This document shows, piece after piece, positions 9,458-18,631 of a stretch of 64,000 bases of DNA (its first letter is position 1; each line of letters opens with the position of its first letter). Source of the stretch: Helicobacter mesocricetorum (GTDB lineage: Bacteria > Campylobacterota > Campylobacteria > Campylobacterales > Helicobacteraceae); NCBI RefSeq assembly GCF_900198605.1, contig NZ_FZPJ01000009.1, positions 35,556 to 99,555 on the forward strand, in the 5' to 3' direction. The notes beneath the pieces were generated by a model that saw only the letters and a list, made by a program, of their open reading frames with translations, was not told the DNA's origin and did no database searches. The position numbers and the translations under genes are program-made.

Positions 9458-11328
9458 TTTAGTCTCTCTTGAAGGATTTTTGCGACAATACTTGTTTCAT
9501 CTAAGCGGAGTTTAGATTCAACTTCCTCCACTTTTCCGTGCGGGATAAAAGAATCTTCATATTCAAAAGAAACTACCAAGACTTGTAAATAATGTCTTTG
9601 CAAAAAGCTACTAAGAATATCGGCAACTCCACCAATTTTTGCACTATCGCTGAAGATAAACCATTGTTTGTAGGTTTTAGCTAAACTAAGCAAGGAATCT
9701 TCATCTAGGGGTTTTACAAAACGCAAATCAACTACTGCATAATCTTTTACGTGTTTTTCTTTGAGTATTTTTGCGCAATTTAAGGCTTTTCCTACTCCAT
9801 TTCCATAACCTATTAATAAAGCATCGCTAGAGCCTGTTTGCAAGATTTCTAATTTTCCTAACTTAAAGGGTGTTGGAGGAATAATTCCAGATTCTAATTT
9901 AAATCCCTTTCTAGGATAGCGGAATGCGCAAGGTCCTAAATCAAAATCTTTAGCAAAGTAAAGTGCTTCTTTCAAGGTCGCATTATCTCTTGGAGCAAAA
10001 ATTGTAAAATTAGGGATGAGGTTAAGATAGGAGATATCAAAAGAACCCTGATGGGTTTCTCCATCTTCTCCAACAATACCTGCTCTATCTATCGCAAATT
10101 TTACCGGTGTTTTCATAATGGCTACATCGTGGATGAGCTGGTCAAAGGCGCGTTGTAAAAAGGTGGAATAAATGGCTACAAAGGGTTTAAACCCTTCTTT
10201 GGCTAAGGTACTTGCTTGTGTGGTTGCGTGAGCTTCCGCAATGGCTACATCCCAAAACCGCTCTGGAAAATTTTTTATTAACAAATCAAGCCCTGTTCCA
10301 CTTGGCATTGCAGCGGTAATTCCTACGATTTTTGAATCTTCTTTGGCAAGTTCTAAGAGTGTGTTAGCAAAAACTTGTGTCGGGCTTAGGCTTTGTGAAT
10401 TACTTAATGCAAGTCCATTTTGTAGATTAAAAGGACTAACGCCGTGCCATTGCTCTAAACAGCCCTCAGCTATCGAATAGCCCTTTCCTTTGAGTGTTTG
10501 TGCGTGAATAACGATAGGCTTTTGCATATCTTTAGCAATTTTTAAGGTGTTGATAATTTCTTTTAAATTATGCCCATCAATGGGTCCGATATATTCTAAT
10601 CCTAATTCTTCAAATAACATTCCGGGTGTTATGAGTTTTAGAGATTCTTCAAAACGTTTGGCAAGGTAACTAGCATTTGGCATTTTGTTGATAATGCCAC
10701 CTATCTTGTTTTTGATATTTTGGACAAATTTTCCAGCAATAATTTGAGAGAGGTATTTGCTAATAGCACCAATGGGTTGAGCAATACTCATTTCATTATC
10801 ATTAAGGATAATAACAAGGGGGTATTTTCTATCCCCTAATTCATTAAGTGCTTCATAGGCTAATCCAGCACTCATCGCACCATCCCCAATAAGCACTACC
10901 GGGATTTTTGAATCTTTGTTTAAAGCAATGGCTTTTGCCACTCCAACTCCTAAAGAAAGAGAGGTGGAGCTATGTCCTGCGATGAAATAGTCGTATGGAC
11001 TCTCTTGAGGTTTGGTAAAACCGCTAATCCCATCTGTTTGTCGTAAGCTATCAAAGCTATCCCAACGATCTGTTAGGAGCTTATGGGCGTAGGCTTGATG
11101 GCTAACATCAAAGATAAAAGGATCTTTTGAGCTATCAAATACGCAATGCATTCCAATAATTAACTCTACGGCTCCTAAGGTGGGGCTTAAATGCCCACCA
11201 TTTTTGGAGACTACTTCTAAGATTCTTTTACGAATTTGTGTTGCTAGATCATTAAGGGTGGCATAATCCTCATCTTGGTATTTATTTTTTTGTAAAACCT
11301 CTAAGAATCTTTTCTCTAGCATTATCAT
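9454..11328 (-). CDS. dxs: 1-deoxy-D-xylulose-5-phosphate synthase
   Basis: Thiamine-diphosphate enzyme joining pyruvate and glyceraldehyde-3-phosphate, the first step of the MEP isoprenoid pathway. 624 residues, normal for the family. The TPP site GDGAMSAGLAYEALNELG is near residue 148 and ends with the NDNEMSIAQP segment. The transketolase pyrimidine domain has AIAEAHATTQASTLA and DRAGIVGEDGETHQG (about 425). The start overlaps the fliH stop (TAATG). Dxs downstream of fliH is the order also seen in H. pylori and C. jejuni. ispA in this window is a later enzyme of the same route. Confidence 0.97.
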   Translation of the reverse strand: MIMLEKRFLEVLQKNKYQDEDYATLNDLATQIRKRILEVVSKNGGHLSPTLGAVELIIGMHCVFDSSKDPFIFDVSHQAYAHKLLTDRWDSFDSLRQTDGISGFTKPQESPYDYFIAGHSSTSLSLGVGVAKAIALNKDSKIPVVLIGDGAMSAGLAYEALNELGDRKYPLVIILNDNEMSIAQPIGAISKYLSQIIAGKFVQNIKNKIGGIINKMPNASYLAKRFEESLKLITPGMLFEELGLEYIGPIDGHNLKEIINTLKIAKDMQKPIVIHAQTLKGKGYSIAEGCLEQWHGVSPFNLQNGLALSNSQSLSPTQVFANTLLELAKEDSKIVGITAAMPSGTGLDLLIKNFPERFWDVAIAEAHATTQASTLAKEGFKPFVAIYSTFLQRAFDQLIHDVAIMKTPVKFAIDRAGIVGEDGETHQGSFDISYLNLIPNFTIFAPRDNATLKEALYFAKDFDLGPCAFRYPRKGFKLESGIIPPTPFKLGKLEILQTGSSDALLIGYGNGVGKALNCAKILKEKHVKDYAVVDLRFVKPLDEDSLLSLAKTYKQWFIFSDSAKIGGVADILSSFLQRHYLQVLVVSFEYEDSFIPHGKVEEVESKLRLDETSIVAKILQERLK

Positions 11329-12158
11329 TACTCTTTGTTATTAAGGATTGATTTTTTTAGTGTTGCAAAACGTAAGTGAATATCCCCATCAATATTTCCC
11401 TCTTTGCTTAGAATTACTACTCCACCTTTTGCAATGGCTTGGTCGGCTTGTAGCTGAATATTGGTTAGGTCTTTAAGGGATTCTTTTAAATCCTCTAAAT
11501 CTCCGGGAAAGACTTTTAAAATAACTTCTGTATTTTTAGCGACATTTTCAAGGAGTGCTCTTGCTAAAGATGCAGCAATTTTTGAGCTATTTTTAGTTAC
11601 TTCTGTTGTGATAACTTCTTTGGCAATATCTAAGGCAATAGCACTTAATTCTTTTTCTAAGTTTAAAATATGATTTTTAGATTGTGCGATATTTTCGTCA
11701 ATGCGTTGAATGCTTAGACTATAAAGTTCTTTTTGGCTATTAATTTGGGTTTCTAACTCTGCTTTGGCTGCCTCATATCCTTCTTTATAGCCTAATTCTT
11801 TGGATTCTAATTTTGCGGTATTAACCCTTTGGTCAAATTCCTTTTCTTGCTTGTCAAATTGTTCTTGAAGTTTTTGGAGGGATTGCGCTAAAACATCACT
11901 TTTTTGTAAGATTTTATCCACAACTTCCGTTTCAAAAAGCTTCAAAGAGGGAATATTGGCATTCACATCTGTGGATTGGTTATTGGTTTGATCTATGGGT
12001 GGCAAAGTTTGTTCTTGTGGCGCATCATTGGTATTTTGCTCTTCTTTAGTTGTAGGAGCTTTTTTTATTTCCATATTCCTAAAACTATATTTTTTAATAT
12101 CGTGCCTTGATTTATGCTCTTCTGTGATGATATTTTCGTGTTCATTAAGATTATTCAA
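11328..12158 (-). CDS. fliH: Flagellar assembly protein FliH
   Basis: Regulator of the flagellar export ATPase FliI and part of the sorting platform at the C-ring. 276 residues. The N-terminal third is polar and Gln/Asn-rich. A central heptad-like coiled coil (LAQSLQKLQEQFDKQEKEF) follows, and the C-terminal part resembles the FliH/V-ATPase subunit E domain (KELSAIALDIAKEVIT, SLARALLENVAKNTEVILKV). It overlaps fliG by 8 bases and dxs by 1. Position in fliF-fliG-fliH supports the call more than any single motif. Confidence 0.93.
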   Translation of the reverse strand: MNNLNEHENIITEEHKSRHDIKKYSFRNMEIKKAPTTKEEQNTNDAPQEQTLPPIDQTNNQSTDVNANIPSLKLFETEVVDKILQKSDVLAQSLQKLQEQFDKQEKEFDQRVNTAKLESKELGYKEGYEAAKAELETQINSQKELYSLSIQRIDENIAQSKNHILNLEKELSAIALDIAKEVITTEVTKNSSKIAASLARALLENVAKNTEVILKVFPGDLEDLKESLKDLTNIQLQADQAIAKGGVVILSKEGNIDGDIHLRFATLKKSILNNKE

Positions 12159-13185
12159 TGGTATCCTCTTGTTCTCCGATTTGAATTACGCCTTGTTCTG
12201 AAAGTGCTTGAACACTCTCTACAATGCGTCTTTGTGCAGCTTCTACATCTTTAACTTTAACAGCACCTAAGTATTGCATTTCTTCTAAGAATTGCTCTCC
12301 TGCTCTTTGGGACATATTCCCCATAAACTTTTGTTTTAATTCTTCTGGAGATGCTTTAAGGGCTAAAATTAAATCTTTTTTATCAGCAACTTTTAAAATT
12401 TCTCTAATAGCGTTGCCATCTAGCTTTTCAATGTCTTCAAAAGTAAACATCATTTCTTTAATAGCTGCCGCTAATTGATCATCAATTTGTTCGATATAAG
12501 CAATGGTGGATTTAGCGGATTTTTGTCCTAAGCGGTTAAACACTTCAGCTACTGCTCGAGTTCCGCCTACCTCGACTTTATAGCTTGTAAGTGATTCTAG
12601 TTTGTTTTCTAGCACTGTGGATACTCTTTTAACCACATTGGGCGAAATATCTCCTAAATTTGCCATACGAATAGCGATTTCTGCTCTTAAATCATCAGAG
12701 AAAAAATTTAATGTTTCAGCAGCATTGCTTGGATCCATATGAGCAAGAATGAGGGCGATAGTTTGAGGGTGTTCGTGAATAATAAAGTCAGATAATTGTT
12801 GAGGGCGCACTCTTGAGAGATAGGAGAAATTTTGTGAGGATTGCATAGACTTTGCAAGTTTATCTAAAACCTTCTTAGCGGCATCTGGTCCTAATGTCCG
12901 ATATAACAACTCTTTAGCGTATTCAAAACCACCTGTGGAAATGTATTGATTGGATTGAAAGATTGCATAAAACTCTTCTAAAATTGCTCCAGCAATAGCT
13001 TTATCAATACCAGCATTTTGGGCAATGTATTTAGAAACTTCTGTAATGGAATCTAAATCTAAATGGGAGAAAATTTCACCTGTAATTTCATCGCCTAATT
13101 GCACGAGTAAGATAGCAATTTTCTCTGACATAGAAAGTTCATCATATTGTGCTTGCTGTCTAGGGCTAAGTGTGATAGAAGACAT
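12151..13185 (-). CDS. fliG: Flagellar motor switch protein FliG
   Basis: Rotor protein that joins the MS ring (FliF) to the C-ring and interacts with stator MotA to generate torque. 344 residues, the standard length. The middle domain has the EHPQ motif (IIHEHPQTIALILAHM, about residue 133). The C-terminal domain has the charged torque helix (FTFEDIEKLDGNAIREIL) followed by ALKASPEELKQKFMGNMS. Overlaps fliF by one base (TAATG-type junction), so the two are translationally coupled. Confidence 0.98.
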   Translation of the reverse strand: MSSITLSPRQQAQYDELSMSEKIAILLVQLGDEITGEIFSHLDLDSITEVSKYIAQNAGIDKAIAGAILEEFYAIFQSNQYISTGGFEYAKELLYRTLGPDAAKKVLDKLAKSMQSSQNFSYLSRVRPQQLSDFIIHEHPQTIALILAHMDPSNAAETLNFFSDDLRAEIAIRMANLGDISPNVVKRVSTVLENKLESLTSYKVEVGGTRAVAEVFNRLGQKSAKSTIAYIEQIDDQLAAAIKEMMFTFEDIEKLDGNAIREILKVADKKDLILALKASPEELKQKFMGNMSQRAGEQFLEEMQYLGAVKVKDVEAAQRRIVESVQALSEQGVIQIGEQEDTIE

Positions 13186-14915
13186 TAGGATTTTCCTCCT
13201 TTTTGTGAAGTTACTGGACCATCAAGCCCTAATTCATCATGCACTAAAGTTTGAAAAAGATTAGCTAATTCTGTTGGCTTCTCTATGGCAAGTTCTTTAA
13301 TTTTTTCTAAAAGCACATTATATTTAATTTGATCTTCATTAGAGCCTCCAAATCCAAGCTGATCTTCGATACGTTTTCGCATTTCATTTTGTTTGTCATC
13401 GCTAAGCTCTTCATCTTCATCAACTTTAAGTAAAGAGTCAAGCTCTTCTTCTTCATCAACTCTAGCTTCAAGCATTCTCTCGCTAAAGGGCACAATAATC
13501 TTTTTGTAAAACAAGAAAAGAATAATACCAACAATTACATATTTAAGTAGTGGCATAAAGGGTTCTAAGAGTGATTGGGCAGTGTGTAAGAAACGTTCTA
13601 GTGGGGTTCTAGCTTTAAATCCAGAGACTTGCCCATTGAGCTGAAAATTACTTACAGAAACTTCATCGCCTCTTTGTTGGTTGTATCCGATAGCTTGACG
13701 CACTAGATTAGAGATTTGTTCCATTTCTTGTTCATTTAAAGCAATATATTGTAGCTTTTCTACACCTTGTTCATCAAGTTCTTTTTGGTATTTGCCATCC
13801 ACAACAACTGCGGCTGAAAGTCGTCTAATAGTTGCAAATTCGCCTTTAATGTTAGAGATTGTTTTACTTACTTCATAATTCGTAGTGGTTTGGGATTTTT
13901 CATATTTTTCTTTAGAATTTTCATCTTCTAGTCCTTGCACAGGTCCGATATTGCTTACAACTCCCGGCACTCCTCCAATTTCTTTGGGGGTAAAGCCTTC
14001 TCTTTTTTCTTCAAGATTTTGCTCACTTCTTATAACATTAGATGGGTCATAATATTCTTGAGTGCTTTCTTTTTGGGCAAAGTCAAATTCTGCAGTTACT
14101 TTGGCAACTACTCCTTCAACTCCACCTGTAATAGGGGCTAAGATGTTGATGATTTTTTCTTCTAATGTTTGTTCAAAGTTTGTTTTGTATCGTAGCTGTG
14201 CTGCTGCAAGCTCTCTAGCTCCACCTAATTCATCTAGCTCACTAAGGGGTTCTCCTTTTTCATTCACTACTTCTACATTCTCAACAGGTAGATTAGGCAC
14301 AGCAGAAGAAACAATGTTTTTAATTCCAGAGATTTGTTTAGGTGTTAGGGTTTGTGCGGGTTTGAATGCTAATACAACAGAAGCCGTAGAGGGCGTTTGC
14401 TGACTAACAAAAACCGTTTTTTCTGGTTGTGCTAAATGCACAGTTGCTTTTTGGATAGGAGAGAGACTTTCAATAGTCCTTGCTAATTCCCCTTCAATAG
14501 CGCGTAAGTATTTAATTCTTTGGTCAAAATCTGTCGCTCCAAAGTCCTTTGTGTCAAAAATTTCAAAGCCTACTTTGCTACTTTTTGGAATCCCATTACT
14601 AGCAAGTTTCATTCTTTGTTCATAAACAAATTGTTGGGGGATTAAAATCGTATTATCTTTAGGAATCTTATAGCTGATATTATCTTGTTGAAGCTGTTGA
14701 ATGATTAAGGCACCATCTTCTGAACTTACCCCTTCAAATAAAACAGCATAACCGGGATATAAAATCCCTGCTTTATTGTTCATAGAATTCCAAATAATTA
14801 AAGCAGAAATAAAACCAACAATAGCAACAATAGTTCCTAAAATAACAATTTTTTGCTTCTGGTTAAGCTTTTTATAGAGGCTTCTAATTTGGTCGAATAA
14901 TGCTTTTAAATCCAA
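13185..14915 (-). CDS. fliF: Flagellar MS-ring protein FliF
   Basis: Inner-membrane protein that forms the MS ring, the base of the flagellum. 576 residues. First transmembrane helix at about 25-45 (VILGTIVAIVGFISALIIW), YscJ-like periplasmic ring domains with ATVHLAQPEKTVFV, second transmembrane helix near 440-460 (LKYVIVGIILFLFYKK). A cytoplasmic acidic tail (VDEEEELDSLLKVDEDEEL) is followed by the FliG-binding C-terminus. The start is 11 bases after hisC, first of three consecutive flagellar genes. Confidence 0.98.
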   Translation of the reverse strand: MDLKALFDQIRSLYKKLNQKQKIVILGTIVAIVGFISALIIWNSMNNKAGILYPGYAVLFEGVSSEDGALIIQQLQQDNISYKIPKDNTILIPQQFVYEQRMKLASNGIPKSSKVGFEIFDTKDFGATDFDQRIKYLRAIEGELARTIESLSPIQKATVHLAQPEKTVFVSQQTPSTASVVLAFKPAQTLTPKQISGIKNIVSSAVPNLPVENVEVVNEKGEPLSELDELGGARELAAAQLRYKTNFEQTLEEKIINILAPITGGVEGVVAKVTAEFDFAQKESTQEYYDPSNVIRSEQNLEEKREGFTPKEIGGVPGVVSNIGPVQGLEDENSKEKYEKSQTTTNYEVSKTISNIKGEFATIRRLSAAVVVDGKYQKELDEQGVEKLQYIALNEQEMEQISNLVRQAIGYNQQRGDEVSVSNFQLNGQVSGFKARTPLERFLHTAQSLLEPFMPLLKYVIVGIILFLFYKKIIVPFSERMLEARVDEEEELDSLLKVDEDEELSDDKQNEMRKRIEDQLGFGGSNEDQIKYNVLLEKIKELAIEKPTELANLFQTLVHDELGLDGPVTSQKGGKS

Positions 14916-14926
14916 TCTTTAATTTC

Positions 14927-16027
14927 CTATTTTTGGTTTAAAAAATGATGAAATAGTGTGAAGAATTTTTTGTTTTGTTCTTTTGTCCCTATGGTGATTC
15001 TAATAGCATTTAATCCATAAGAAGATAAATTTCTAATAATTACTCCCCTTTGTAGCAAGAAATTAGCAATTTGTGTTGAATCAATTTCTTTAAGAAAATA
15101 AGTAATGAAATTGGTATAAGATGGGATATAATCTAAACCTTGCTCTTTGGCAAAGGATTCAAAATAAGGCATTTGCTCTAAATTGTTTTGGAGGCTTTTT
15201 TGGATATGTTCTTGGTCTTTTAAGGCTTCTAGTGCTGCTAACAACGAGAGTGTAGTTACATTAAAGGGAGGGCGAAGTTTAGAGAGTGCTTTTATAATGG
15301 ATTCTTTAGCAATTCCATATCCTATACGCATACCTCCAAGCCCATAGGCTTTAGAAAAAGTGCCTAAATAGATAGTGTTAGGAAAAGAATTTATAAGCTC
15401 TTGTGGGTCAATACTCTTTGCGCTATCTTTGGCTTTAGCATATTCTTGATAAGCTCCATCAATAATAACAAGCGTATCTTCATTGATTTGCTTTAAAAAC
15501 TCATAAATCTCTGATTTATCTAAACAATCTCCCAAAGGATTATTTGGGACACAAAGGAAGATAATGGAGGGATTGTGGGTATTATAGCATTCTAAAAACT
15601 CTGTTAAATTATGGATTTCTCCTTGTGTTTTAATAACTCTAGCCCCGATGGCTTTTGAGTAAATTTCATACATCGCAAAGGTTGTTTTAGCCATTAAGAT
15701 TTTGCTATTTTTATTGGCTTTTGCGTGAATGCAAAATTCAATGATTTGATCACTTCCTGCACCAATAATGATTTCATTGGTATGAACCTTGAAATATTGA
15801 CTTAAACTTTCTTTGAGTGCAAACATTGAATCATCAGGGTAAAGATAAATATTACTGACATTTTTAACGATACTTTGGAGGACTTTAGGGCTAGCACCTA
15901 AAGGATTTTCATTAGAGGCAAGTTTAATGATTTCATTTTCTTTGATTCCAAACTCTCTAACAACAAGCTCAATAGGTTTTCCTGCTTCATAGGTAGAAAT
16001 AGAATCTAATGCAGTATTAAAAGTCAT
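14927..16027 (-). CDS. hisC: Histidinol-phosphate aminotransferase
   Basis: PLP-dependent aminotransferase converting imidazole acetol-phosphate to histidinol-phosphate in histidine synthesis. 366 residues. It has [12 protein letters not shown] near the N-terminus, CVPNNPLGD, the DGAYQEY region, and the PLP lysine in [17 protein letters not shown] (about residue 218). It is the first gene of the flagellar/dxs/mla operon, an arrangement shared with Campylobacter. hisIE at 30.5 kb shows that histidine genes are scattered in this genome. Confidence 0.95.
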   Translation of the reverse strand: MTFNTALDSISTYEAGKPIELVVREFGIKENEIIKLASNENPLGASPKVLQSIVKNVSNIYLYPDDSMFALKESLSQYFKVHTNEIIIGAGSDQIIEFCIHAKANKNSKILMAKTTFAMYEIYSKAIGARVIKTQGEIHNLTEFLECYNTHNPSIIFLCVPNNPLGDCLDKSEIYEFLKQINEDTLVIIDGAYQEYAKAKDSAKSIDPQELINSFPNTIYLGTFSKAYGLGGMRIGYGIAKESIIKALSKLRPPFNVTTLSLLAALEALKDQEHIQKSLQNNLEQMPYFESFAKEQGLDYIPSYTNFITYFLKEIDSTQIANFLLQRGVIIRNLSSYGLNAIRITIGTKEQNKKFFTLFHHFLNQK

Positions 16028-16059
16028 TACAGATACCCTAGAAAGTAAATTATTTCGCT

Positions 16060-16065
16060 ATTGTA
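16060..16065 (-). promoter_or_regulatory. -10 box of the hisC-fliFGH-dxs-mla operon
   Basis: TACAAT on the minus strand, about 33 bases upstream of the hisC ATG, preceded by an AT-rich region without an evident -35 box. No sigma54 or sigma28 motif is seen, so this flagellar operon appears to be read by the housekeeping sigma factor. Confidence 0.5.
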
Positions 16066-16223
16066 GCAAAAATTTAGAAAATTATAGAATTATTTCTATC
16101 AATCAATCATTAATGGGTTGTTTAGGGAGGCTCTAAGAAATAGGAGTATTAACTTAAATTAAGGTTTAGATTCTAATGAATGAGAAGTTATTCTTTTGTT
16201 AATATTTAGTGCCGATATTGCGT

Positions 16224-16229
16224 TATAAT
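16224..16229 (+). promoter_or_regulatory. -10 box of the trmN6 operon
   Basis: A perfect TATAAT in GCGTTATAATGG. Its last two bases are the first two of an in-frame ATG (16228), so a transcript starting about 7 bases downstream could not use that ATG. This is why the trmN6 start is placed at 16279. Confidence 0.6.
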
Positions 16230-16278
16230 GGTAGGAAAATTTAAACAACACAATGAAATAGAGAATAGAGAGGAATAT

Positions 16279-16971
16279 TTGCAGATTTACCAGCCAAAAA
16301 ATGGCTATTGCTACAATAGTGATACCTTGTTTTTATATGATTTTATGCTTCCATTTATAAAGGCTAAACAAGAGGTTTTAGAAGTTGGTGCTGGAAGTGG
16401 AATACTTAGCTTATTATGTGCAAGAGATAGGGATGTGAAGTTGCATATTATTGAAAAGAATGCGGTAATGATGGAATTTTGCAAAAACAACCTAAGGGTT
16501 AATAAAGTCTGTGCAAATGTAATTTTTGGAGATTTTTTAACGCACGATTTTTTGGATTTGCGATTTGATAGAATTATAAGCAACCCTCCCTTTTATCATA
16601 GTGGAGTTATTAAAAGCTCTAAGCAAACTATCTATGAGGCAAGGTATGAGGAGAATTTACCTTTTGAATTAATGGTAAAAAAAGTGCATTTTCTTTTAAA
16701 GCCTAAAGGAGAGTTTATATTTTGTTATGATTGTAAATCAAGCTATAAATTATTTTATGCCTTAATGCAGTATAATATCCGACCTCTTACAATCCGTTTT
16801 GTTTATCCTAAAATTAATAGAGAAGCTACTTTAATATTATGTCGCGCAAAGAAGGATTCTAAAAGTGAAATGCAGGTTTTGCCTCCACTTTTTACGCACG
16901 ATGAACAAGGATTTACAAAAGAGGTTCAAGAAATTTATATAAAAGCTGATACTTGGAGTATTAAATGCTAG
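16279..16971 (+). CDS. trmN6: tRNA1(Val) adenine(37)-N6-methyltransferase-like protein
   Basis: SAM-dependent N6-adenine methyltransferase of the YfiC/TrmN6 type. 230 residues from a TTG start at 16279 with a GAGAGGAA site 4 bases before it. This start gives MQIYQPKNGYCYNSDTLFLY, the usual beginning for epsilonproteobacterial members. The in-frame ATG at 16228 would add 17 residues but overlaps the TATAAT. SAM motif I is EVGAGSGILSLLCA, and the catalytic N6-adenine motif is SNPPFYHSG. The gene overlaps the next by 7 bases. Function on tRNA is by family; another adenine substrate cannot be excluded. Confidence 0.85.
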   Translation: MQIYQPKNGYCYNSDTLFLYDFMLPFIKAKQEVLEVGAGSGILSLLCARDRDVKLHIIEKNAVMMEFCKNNLRVNKVCANVIFGDFLTHDFLDLRFDRIISNPPFYHSGVIKSSKQTIYEARYEENLPFELMVKKVHFLLKPKGEFIFCYDCKSSYKLFYALMQYNIRPLTIRFVYPKINREATLILCRAKKDSKSEMQVLPPLFTHDEQGFTKEVQEIYIKADTWSIKC

Positions 16972-17342
16972 AAGTTAGCGGATTTAACTTTACTTTTGAT
17001 GAGACAAAATGTCTTGAATGCGGAGGAAAGTGTTGTATAGGGGAGAGCGGATATATTTTTGTAACACTTAATGAGATAAGGCAAATTGCAGAATTTATGC
17101 AGATGGATTTTGAATCTTTTTGTTTGAAATTTATTAAAAAAGTGGGTTATAAGTATTCCCTGATTGAGAAAAAAATGCAAAATGGTATAGGATATGCTTG
17201 TATATTTTTTGATGAAGAGACTAAGCAATGTAAGATTTATCAAAAACGTCCCAATCAATGTATAAAGTTTCCCTTTTGGGAAGATTATAGGGAAGATTTT
17301 AATGTTCTATTAAAGGAATGTATTGGTGTGGTTAAAAAATAA
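16965..17342 (+). CDS. YkgJ-family cysteine-cluster protein
   Basis: 125 residues with CLECGGKCCIG near the N-terminus (Cx2Cx3CC) and further cysteines in ACIF..KQCKIY and NQCIKF. This is the metal-binding pattern of the YkgJ/UPF0153 group, whose exact role is unknown. It is cytoplasmic, with no signal peptide. It overlaps trmN6 by 7 bases and the TPR lipoprotein gene by 20 bases, so all three are surely co-expressed. Confidence 0.85.
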   Translation: MLEVSGFNFTFDETKCLECGGKCCIGESGYIFVTLNEIRQIAEFMQMDFESFCLKFIKKVGYKYSLIEKKMQNGIGYACIFFDEETKQCKIYQKRPNQCIKFPFWEDYREDFNVLLKECIGVVKK

Positions 17343-18630
17343 AATCGTAAGCATCGGGTTATTAAGTATTGTTTTATTGTTTGCTGGTTGTTCTATGAAT
17401 GTGCCAAGTGTAAGTAGCTTTTCATTGGATGGGTTTGAAGAGATAGACAATCCAGAAGATATTTTGATTGTTGAGGGCTATGAAGCTCTTGATAATCAAG
17501 ATTTAAAAGATGCTGAAGAATCTTTTTTACAAGCTTACCAATTAAGTGGAAATAAAAGCTATTTAAAAGAAGTCATTGGGATTTTGCTCTTAGAGCAAGA
17601 AGATGCTTTGGCTAAAGAGCAGGCTTTACAATATCTACAAAAATACCCAAAAGATGAGGATATAAGGCAAACTTTAGTCGGTATTTTGAGTAAGGAGGGG
17701 GATTTAAAGGGTGCACAAAAAGAAGCGACAACCTTATTAAAAAACCATAGAAGTGCGCAAAATTTAGAGATTATCTCCTCGGTGTATTTGTTACAAAAGC
17801 AGTATCAAAAGTCTATAAAGTATTTGCAAGAAGCCTATGCCTTGGATAAAGATGAGGTAATCTTAGATAAAATAGCTTCTATTTATTTCGTGTTTTTAAA
17901 AAATAAGCAAAAAGCCATAGAGATTTATGAAAGGCATATTAAAAACTATGGAATCTCTCCTTTAATAGGTGAAAGGCTTGCAATGATTTATTTGCAAGAT
18001 AAGGCTTATAAAAAAGCAGCAATCGTGTATGAGAAACTATTTAAGACAACAGGAGAGCAAAATTACGCGAAGAATGTTTTAGAGATATATTTTCAATTTA
18101 ATGATCTAACGCAGGCACAAAAGTTTTTAGAGAGAAATCCTTCGATTCATTTGGTTGATGAACTCCTCTTAGAAATCTATCGGCATAATAAGGACTATAA
18201 AAAGAGTATTGAAGTGCTAGAGAGGATTTACCAACAAACGCATAATGTTAATTTTTTAGCTATTAAGGCTATGATGATTTATGAAAGTGCTAAAAATCGT
18301 AATGATCAAAAAATGCTAGATGCTGTTGTCAAAGAATTAAAAATCGTTACCCAAAATGTTGATGATGCCTTGTATTGGAATTATTTGGGATATTTAATGA
18401 TAGACCATAATCTAAACATTAAAGAGGGAATGGAGTATGTTACAAAGGCTCTCCAAAAAGAACCACAAAATGTCTATTATCTTGATTCTCTAGCTTGGGG
18501 TTATTATCAATTAAAAGATTGCGAGAATGCTAAAATGACTATGGAAAAAATCCCTTTAGAAGAAATACAAAAAGAAGAAGAAATCAAAGATCATTTTGAA
18601 GTTATTCGACAATGTAAAATAAAGGAATGA
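17323..18630 (+). CDS. TPR-repeat lipoprotein
   Basis: 435 residues. A lipoprotein signal peptide ends in the lipobox LLFAGC (Cys at about 23). The rest is almost entirely tetratricopeptide-like helix pairs (for example QYQKSIKYLQEAYALDKDE, KQKAIEIYERHIKNYG, WNYLGYLMIDHNLN). Such lipoproteins scaffold envelope complexes. The starts available are TTG 17323 and GTG 17326, with AAGGA 5 or 8 bases upstream. Its partner is not evident from the context. Confidence 0.85.
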   Translation: MVWLKNKIVSIGLLSIVLLFAGCSMNVPSVSSFSLDGFEEIDNPEDILIVEGYEALDNQDLKDAEESFLQAYQLSGNKSYLKEVIGILLLEQEDALAKEQALQYLQKYPKDEDIRQTLVGILSKEGDLKGAQKEATTLLKNHRSAQNLEIISSVYLLQKQYQKSIKYLQEAYALDKDEVILDKIASIYFVFLKNKQKAIEIYERHIKNYGISPLIGERLAMIYLQDKAYKKAAIVYEKLFKTTGEQNYAKNVLEIYFQFNDLTQAQKFLERNPSIHLVDELLLEIYRHNKDYKKSIEVLERIYQQTHNVNFLAIKAMMIYESAKNRNDQKMLDAVVKELKIVTQNVDDALYWNYLGYLMIDHNLNIKEGMEYVTKALQKEPQNVYYLDSLAWGYYQLKDCENAKMTMEKIPLEEIQKEEEIKDHFEVIRQCKIKE

Positions 18631-18631
18631 T

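Noticed and set aside
16205..16222. GCCGATATT upstream of trmN6 as a sigma28 promoter
   Set aside because: No TAAA/TTAAG -35 element at the required distance, and a TATAAT lies right beside it. A flagellar promoter makes no sense for this gene.
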